From Chimonanthus salicifolius (taxonomy: Eukaryota > Streptophyta > Magnoliopsida > Laurales > Calycanthaceae): a stretch of 64,000 nucleotides of DNA. The position numbers and the translations under genes are program-made. Position 1 is the first letter of the stretch. Every line of letters begins with the position of its first letter. The notes beneath the pieces are model-generated. The model was not told the origin of the DNA and did no database searches. It worked only from the letters and a program-made list of their open reading frames with translations. The stretch spans positions 16,263,302 through 16,327,301 of the forward strand of contig CM023534.1 of assembly GCA_013350335.1 (NCBI GenBank). Reading direction: 5' to 3'. Below are positions 58,801 to 64,000 of this stretch, piece after piece.

Positions 58801-59935
58801 CCATTATGAGGTCAGGTACTGAATATTTGCATTCCACCCTGAAGTTTCTTTTTAGTTTTCTAGATGGCTGTTTCTATCATTCATTCATTGACAAATACTG
58901 TAGTAGAAAGGTTTTTTTTTTTTTTTTTAAATTTAATTTTTAACAAGCACTCTTATTCTATGATTTATGTAATGGCTTCTTCCTTTCAAACAAAATTTGG
59001 TTTAAATTATACATAAAGCTGTAGCATGATGTCCTCTAATAGCAAGTGGTAGGCGTATACTGGCAGATGGATTCATTCTGCTATGCTTCTGTGGCAGTAT
59101 GGAAATAAGAAACTGCATCTGTGGGATAAGTCATATGCCTTTTTAATTACCTTTTTTTTTTTTTGAATGGTGTGCCTTTTTAATTACTATCATCGTCTTG
59201 CATGCTGATACTCAATATTAGTTTGGGGGTAAATGTGGAAAAGACAGCATCCGACCTGATGTTGCTCCCTAGAACACTCCAAATCCATTCTGCGACAGAA
59301 GACCATCGTTTCTTCCATAATGTTCAAGTCGATTGTGTTTGAATACACTCCAATGAACGCACCCATATACATACTAGATAAATGCCCCCACATCCAATTC
59401 TAACATATTTCCTTCTCAGGAAAGCTCATCTGATGATGTTGATGCTGAGGACACAAGTGATGGTGGTGTTGTTGAGGCAGAAGAAAAACCAGCATCAGTC
59501 ATAATGGCATCACTGCAGTCTTACAAAGAAGCACTAGTAAATGATGACAAATCCACCGTTTCTGAGATAGAGGCCTTTCTTTTATCCATTGAAGATGAAA
59601 AAAAATCTCTTGAGAATGAAGTTGCTGCTTTATCTCAAGAGATGTCACTAGAAAGAGAGAGGGTTCTTCGGATTAGTGCAGACTTTGATAACTTTAGGAA
59701 GAGGACTGAAAGAGAGCGGCTTTCACTTGTGACCAATGTGCAAGGAGAAGTTGTTGAGAATCTACTGCCTGTATTGGACAATTTTGAAAGAGCTAAAGCT
59801 CAGATCAAGGTGGAGACAGAGGGAGAAGAGAAAATTAACAACAGCTACCAGAGCATATATAAACAGTTCGTTGAGATTCTGGTTTCACTTGGCGTTGTTT
59901 CTGTGGAGACTGTTGGGAATCCATTTGATCCATTG
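49810..59935 (+). CDS. Chloroplast GrpE-type nucleotide exchange factor (first two exons; 3' end beyond the window)
   Basis: Exon 1 (49810-50043) starts [20 protein letters not shown], a Ser/Arg-rich, acid-poor leader typical of plastid transit peptides, and ends ETQ before gtacta. Exon 2 (59420-59935) follows an AG acceptor in the same phase. It encodes an acidic stretch ([16 protein letters not shown]), a long coiled coil ([34 protein letters not shown]) and the GrpE core ([55 protein letters not shown]), ending before gtgagt. This gives 250 codons. Known plastid GrpE proteins (CGE1/CGE2) are about 75 residues longer, so the C-terminal beta domain is still to come. GrpE releases ADP from stromal Hsp70. 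Intron 1 is 9376 bp and TE-filled. Which of the two plant paralogues it is cannot be decided here. Confidence 0.9.
50321..51705. repeat. Inverted repeat with arms of about 660 bp in GrpE intron 1
   Basis: The left arm is 50321-50977 and the right arm 51026-51705, with a spacer of about 48 bp. Reverse reading of the right arm gives the left arm's blocks in order: tagcaattattg, caattttggcattttcaatg, aaagctaatattagcattta, cttggggtc, catggatgtt, gagattga, tgccaatgca, ttagtcaattgacaaagatg, and finally ctatcaaata. Differences are scattered, including small indels. In the intron transcript it would form a very long imperfect hairpin. No transposon ends were recognised. Confidence 0.88.
52119..52270 (+). 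repeat. Tandem duplication, period 77 bp
   Basis: gatgcctggtgattttgacc starts at 52121 and again at 52198. The following block (gttaagattaag.ggctagaaattgag) is the same apart from single changes. It lies in GrpE intron 1. Confidence 0.85.
53638..54443. mobile_element. Possible MITE with a SINE fragment inside
   Basis: The left end reads catagtagtcaagagtg. The right end in reverse reads gagaagtcaaggtgcaaagc. This resembles the ends of the element at 7738-8222. A SINE piece interrupts it at 54181-54320. The boundaries are uncertain. Confidence 0.3.
54181..54320 (+). mobile_element. 5'-truncated SINE copy
   Basis: The blocks cactcccc, ccggtgtgtgcggattggga and gggatgcctgg parallel the body of the SINE at 2128-2352. 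The tRNA-like head is absent. Confidence 0.5.
54955..57938 (+). mobile_element. 5'-truncated L1-type LINE in GrpE intron 1
   Basis: About 3.0 kb ending in a poly(A) of 14 bases. It is flanked by gtgtgtaagcaatgta (54939-54954) and gtgtgtaaacaatata (57939-57954), a 16-bp duplication with two changes. Broken frames follow a plant L1 ORF2: a reverse-transcriptase part (55600-56430, with [15 protein letters not shown] near 56310 as a relic of the F-x-DD motif), the thumb (56378-57082: [48 protein letters not shown]), and the zf-RVT region (57336-57660: [36 protein letters not shown]). The stretch before 55277 is C-rich and without a recognised domain. Many stops and shifts show that it is inactive. 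Confidence 0.85.
57891..58105 (+). repeat. Tandem duplication of about 107 bp across the LINE 3' end
   Basis: 57891-57997 and 57998-58105 both run from ttggttcct(t)taatataatt through poly(A) and gtgtgtaaacaatatactat to tccacttggtgtcattg. The unit joins the last bases of the LINE, its tail and the target duplication, so it arose after the insertion. Copies differ by a few bases. Confidence 0.88.
58233..58616 (+). repeat. Tandem duplication, period 192 bp
   Basis: gctatttg.ccaattttcattg begins at 58233 and 58425. Both copies run to tttctgcaaaagttgcaga and a T-run. They differ by only a few bases. It lies in GrpE intron 1, next to the duplication at 57891. Confidence 0.88.
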
Positions 59936-61129
59936 GTGAGTTTTTCTCCTTTCTCGTCTTTAAGTTGTGTTGTCAGCAGTTTGTGAAGCATGTCAGCACC
60001 AGAATTAAGAAAAACACATCCAAGTTACTGTTTTGATAGAGTGCGTTCTAAAACTCACAAAAGCCAGTCTTTTTACTTGGAAAAAAAAATTTGAATTTGA
60101 ATTTATACTTCTCTGCCTGCAAGACCTTCAACGTTTGCCTGCAGGCAGTATCCCCAGTTCTGACTTGCACAACCCTTTTAGCATGACATTAACCTTATTC
60201 TCTACTTGCTGTCTGTTTTTAGCTTTGATTTCCTCTGAAGGAAAAGCCAATAACAGCTAAAAGTTTTGCTGTCTTTTTATAATTGTTAGATGGAATCTTT
60301 TATATAATCTCTAATTGAGAAAATACTACAGAACTAATTTTTAAAAGATAAAATACTTCAAAATTATTGAATTTTGAGTTTACAAAATTTAAATTTTTCT
60401 ATAGGAATGTAATGGCCTTCAACTGAAAGAATTTCAATTGCCATCTATATTTACTTTAAACCACTGTATTTTGTGGCTCTGTGCCTGAGAGTATGTGGAG
60501 TGCCGATATGAAAAGCTAAACTGTGGACGCCCAAATTGGTCAGAATGTTTGATACTGGAAATTTTTTCTTGTATCTTTTGTTTGTCAGTTGCTGCTTACT
60601 TTTTTGATGTAATCTCTAAGACTGCATCGCAGCCTAGTTGTGAGCTGAAGACAGTGTAAAAACTCGAAAATACTCAGGTGAGTCAGTTCGAGTTAACTCG
60701 ACTTTATGGGATTAGAGTCGAGCGAGACAACTAGTTTTACCGAGTTTTTTCAAATTGTGTCCAAAAACATGGCCAAGTTACTCGACTCGATAAGATTTTG
60801 AGTTTTTGAACTATGACTCCACATGTACATATTAGTGCCTATGCAGAATTTGTTTGCCAAGACAAGAATCATATGAGCCTCATTTGTTATTGGAAGGTGG
60901 TGACACCTCAAAGAACTGAAGATTGGAGCTTTTTTGTTAGGCAGTTGCCATCTTCCTTTGTTAACTACCTAGCTGTATTTGGGCCTTGTTGTGGACCCTG
61001 GATGTACGTAGTTGGCCTATAAACAAACTATATATGCTGGCCAATTATCTTCTTATTCTCATTTATTATTATAAGGTGTTTTTAATTTTCGGTCACCATC
61101 ATATTCATTTCTGCCCATTATCCATTTAT
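59936..61129 (+). other. Start of GrpE intron 2
   Basis: Donor gtgagt follows exon 2. No further GrpE exon (expected to begin near HEA-I-RE and end in a beta domain) was found before the window ends, so this intron exceeds 4 kb. Apart from the MITE-like piece no gene is seen. Confidence 0.5.
60655..60812. mobile_element. Possible MITE rich in actcga motifs
   Basis: The ends aaaaactcgaaaatactc and (reversed) aaaaactcaaaatcttatcg form a short inverted repeat. The interior repeats gactcgag-like motifs. No target duplication was confirmed. It lies in GrpE intron 2. Confidence 0.35.
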
Positions 61130-62010
61130 TTTTGGCTAGTTTTTTGAGTTCTACATGCTCAGCCCTATCATAAATCACATTCTTTGTCACATCACAACTT
61201 TCAAACCTTTCCTACCACAAATTTCCAAATCTCCTTGTACTGTCTACTTTGTAATCCTTTGATTGTCATAATAGGTTTGTTCTAGGTCTTCCATGTACCC
61301 ATCAAAACCATCTTAATGGCTTCCTCAATCTTCTTTTCTTCCATTGGTTCAACTTTTGTGTTTCCTCTAATGCACTCATTTCTTTCTTTTCTTGTTACTC
61401 TACACATCCACTTAGGATATGCATATGACATTTACTTGATCTACATGTTGATTCTTCAACACCTATCATTCTAATCCTTAAAAAACATATAACTGCCATT
61501 GTAGAGAAACTCTCCTTCAATGATACTCATCTACACAATGCTCTACTAGCCTCCGCATTTTACCATCTTGCGCTTGTCCTACCAACTTTATCCAAATCAA
61601 ACACCCAATCTTGTTTTGTAGTTGCACCTGTGTACCAATATCCAAAACATTGGCACCAAGTCATTTTCAATTTTATCACTTCCTCCTAAAACCAATCATT
61701 TCAATTTTAGCAATTCTTCCTTTCCTTTCTCTATCCACTAAAGTTACGTTTTGTATATTTTGTCTTCGTCCTACATTTTAAAAAAAAATATTTTAATGTT
61801 GCCCTCTTACTAATTTTCATAAGTATTCACCTTAAAAGTTTCACTAGCAATCTAGTATTCCAACTTGTGAAGTATTTTTCCTCATTATTTAGTGCTACGT
61901 CATCTGCAAAAATCCATTGAAGTGCTTCATCTTGTATTTCTAATGTTTAGTTGTCCATCACTAATTCAAATAAATAAGAGCCCAATGTGGACTCTTGGAG
62001 AAGTCCAGTT
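61130..62010 (-). mobile_element. RTE-type LINE 3' fragment
   Basis: On the minus strand, broken frames contain LQWIFADDVAL (the RT F-x-DD box) near 61905. Further on, near 61410, they contain KWMCRVTRKER, then NECIRGNTKVEPMEEKK, matching the conserved MLRWMCG.TRKDRIRNE..R...GVAPIEEKM block of plant RTE elements. Stops are frequent. It lies in GrpE intron 2, antisense to the gene. Confidence 0.7.
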
Positions 62011-62194
62011 TCAATTAAGAGTTGTTTCTCTTTGGATACGGTAGTAGAATTGTTATTGCCGTTTCAATACATATCGTATTCTTTACATATACATCAAAGT
62101 ACATCTCTTCAACTTATGCAAAATTATTAGCCTAGGCATCCTACTAGAGACCTATAAATCTACTAAGAATATAAAGTTTCTAATTGTGGGTGGA

Positions 62195-62640
62195 ATATCA
62201 ACCCTCACCAACATAGGGCTTCTAGAATGTCTAGAGCCATTTGAGCTTGTGTGGAGAAATTTAATGAAGGCATTCGATTAAAAGTTTGGTAATGGATCTT
62301 GCATTAGCTTCTAGAAGGACATTTGGTATGAAAATTCTAGTATAACCTTTCAGTTTTCCTCAATCCAGTTTGTGTCTCTCTTGAATGCTCTGGTCATTGA
62401 TTGTTTTGATAGGCTGTGTAATCAAGTCGTGTGGAATATTACCTTCCGTAGAAACTTCTTAGATCATGGAGATTTTTCTTGTCTTCTCCAAATCTTTGGA
62501 AGCATCCGTATTCCAACCTCCTAGGAAAACTCTAGAGTTTGGAGTCCAAATAATTACTGGGACCTTCTTTGTCAAGTCTTTGTGTGTGTTGTTCAGATTG
62601 AGATCTTGTTCCGATTGTAAATCCAAGCATTTGGTCTTTT
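62195..62640 (+). mobile_element. L1 LINE fragment (ORF2 C-terminal part)
   Basis: Broken frames match the LINE at 54955-57938: ggtggaatatcaaccctcac with ACVEKFNEGIRLK parallels [10 protein letters not shown] and [13 protein letters not shown]. Then the tgtgtggaatattaccttccgtagaaac region parallels VWDIHFCRN. No poly(A) end was found. Confidence 0.65.
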
Positions 62641-62659
62641 GGTGCTACTCCTTGTGTTA

Positions 62660-63310
62660 TCACTAGACAACAGGAAACAAAGAAACCTTCAAAAAGAAGT
62701 TTAAGAGACAATAAAGGAACAAACAAAGCTGAATTAGCCAATACCAATGCCTTACTTCCAAGCTCGAAATTGGTTTGATTAAGGGAGACTGAGAAACCCA
62801 TTAAACGCTAGAAAATGCATTTGGCTTGCATTTGGTGATCTATACAGATGGAATCTTCAGATTTGTCTCTAAATATGTGCTTGTTTCTTTCCCACCTAAG
62901 GTTCCAAATAATGATGAAAAAAGCTGAGCCTCCAAATAATAGCAAACTTGGAAGTGGGATAAGCTTGCAAGAGATTTGGGTATCACCCACTTGAGATAGA
63001 AAAGCTGGAGAATGAAATTCCTAATCTACTAGAGGAAAAACAATGAAGGAGCAAGTGGTTAATGTCTTGACTCCGTAATAGCACGGTGGCAAGGGGGCAA
63101 GAACTGGCCATGACGTGACATCTCTTTCTAATCTTGTTATATGTGAGAGTCTTACCAAGACTAGCAACCCAAGTGAAAGCAAGCGCACAAGTTGGAGCTT
63201 TGGAATGGAAGATGGCTGGACTCCCTGAGGGATGGATTATGAGAAATCCATTAGAAAAAGGACTTGATAAAAAATTCCAGATGATGAAGGAACCTAGAGC
63301 CAAAAGTCTT
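62660..63310 (-). mobile_element. L1 LINE 3' fragment, opposite strand
   Basis: Minus frames read WVASLGKTLTYNKIRKRCHV, DINHLLLHCFSS (zf-RVT) and, further downstream, IIWNLRWERNKHIFRDKSED, the usual closing motif of plant L1 ORF2. It is tail-to-tail with the plus-strand LINE fragment at 62195. Confidence 0.7.
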
Positions 63311-63377
63311 CCTTCTTCATAGTGGAAGGAGAAAGTTGTGAAACCTCTGTTTTAGCTAAAGATTCCCCCCTCCTCCG

Positions 63378-63398
63378 CCCCCCCCCCCCCCCCCCCCC
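63378..63398. repeat. Poly-C tract of about 21 bases
   Basis: An uninterrupted run of C followed by (CT)n. The exact length may be affected by sequencing. Confidence 0.8.
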
Positions 63399-63659
63399 TT
63401 CCCTCTCTCTCTCTCTTCTCCCCCAAACCCACCGCGTGCGAGCACCCCCCGCGCAAGATAGCATTAGAGAAGTTTTTGCAAAAATGAACACTCGAAGACC
63501 ATTGCAGAAAACAAGATGAATGCGCTTTTATAATTTGACTTCACAAGCACAAATGGATCGCCACATGCTAAAGGCTTTACAAGGATGAGGATTGACCATC
63601 CAACCATGGTTGCTCACATTATATTTTCCAATGATGAGGGTCTTCCATGATTCATCACC

Positions 63660-64000
63660 ACCATTACCTAATCTCTATTTGGAGAGAATGGTGAAATTGA
63701 CCTTAGCAATGGGTCTAATACCGAGGTCCTTTCATCAAGTGGTTAGTGCTAGAATACGAAAAAATTATATTCATTTCTTTATTGTTGATGGAGAGGTGGT
63801 AGAGAATAGGGGTGAATTTTGTGATGAGATTGTTGATTTCTTTAAGAGTTTATACTCAGCTTCTAGTGGTGATTCTCTTGTCCATCTTTCTCTCCCTATC
63901 AAAGTGTTGAATGGGGAACAAGTGGCTTCATTAGAGTGTCCCTTCGAGGAGTCAGAGGTGAAGAATGCAGTTTGGCAGTTGGGTGAAGATAGAGCTCCAG
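63660..64000 (+). mobile_element. L1 LINE, start of the RT region, cut by the window end
   Basis: An open frame reads HQVVSARIRKNYIHFFIVDG, FCDEIVDFFKSLYSA and CPFEESEVKNAVWQLGEDRA. This is the linker and first RT block (normally ..EEV..A...M..DKAPGPDG) of plant L1 ORF2. The frame is open to the last base, so this copy may be less decayed than the others. Upstream, between 63400 and 63660, no earlier ORF2 domain is recognised. Confidence 0.75.

Overview
The window is nuclear DNA of a flowering plant. It shows spliced genes with GT/AG introns, a chloroplast-targeted GrpE, an anamorsin/DRE2-type gene, and a dense load of plant transposons (Ty3/gypsy chromovirus, Ty1/copia LTRs, L1 and RTE LINEs, MULE, hAT, tRNA-derived SINEs). 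The species cannot be fixed from the sequence alone. No bacterial, organellar, CRISPR, rRNA or functional tRNA features were seen.

Layout. 1-9.7 kb is non-coding, with two tRNA-derived SINEs and several local duplications. 9.73-11.40 kb (minus) holds four in-phase exons of a DRE2/anamorsin homologue. Its C-terminal Fe-S cluster exons were not found. A decayed copy of its fourth exon lies upstream of the gene at 12.06-12.44 kb. 12.8-13.8 kb is a broken MULE transposase, 15.0-15.26 kb a decayed DUF4378 fragment, and 15.8-15.9 kb the PBS-to-PPT core of a miniature LTR element. 17.57-19.23 kb is a non-autonomous hAT-like element with a perfect 8-bp target duplication, followed by two strong foldbacks at 19.57-20.01 and 20.20-20.36 kb.

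21.2-42.35 kb is a nest of LTR elements. A copia-type LTR (about 21195 to about 42350) was split by a Ty3-type solo LTR (21284-40818, 5-bp duplication gaaga). That LTR was in turn split by a complete Tekay/Del-like chromovirus (21583-33092, minus strand, duplication caaat), by another solo LTR (34025-36805, duplication tttat), and by a second copia LTR (about 37855-39870). The chromovirus has LTRs of about 3.06 and 3.09 kb, a PBS for initiator tRNA-Met, gag, protease, RT/RNase H, integrase and a chromodomain. It is dead: one frameshift and four in-frame stops. Its most unusual part is an extra intact sense-strand ORF upstream of gag (29415-29912), which encodes an acidic protein with three CCHC-like zinc knuckles.

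42.35-49.8 kb holds further solo LTRs, two TRIM-type LTRs, an hAT MITE with an 8-bp duplication, and a copia LTR flanked by direct repeats of about 219 bp. 49.81 kb to the right edge is a GrpE nucleotide-exchange-factor gene (plus strand). Exon 1 is the plastid transit peptide. A 9.4-kb intron then carries an inverted repeat with arms of about 660 bp and a 3-kb L1 LINE. Exon 2 carries the coiled coil and most of the GrpE core. The last exon or exons lie beyond the window, after an intron filled with RTE and L1 fragments.

Only two host genes look functional in part (DRE2-like and GrpE), and both are incomplete in this window. Positions and matches were read by eye. Family names rest on remembered protein motifs, not on searches.
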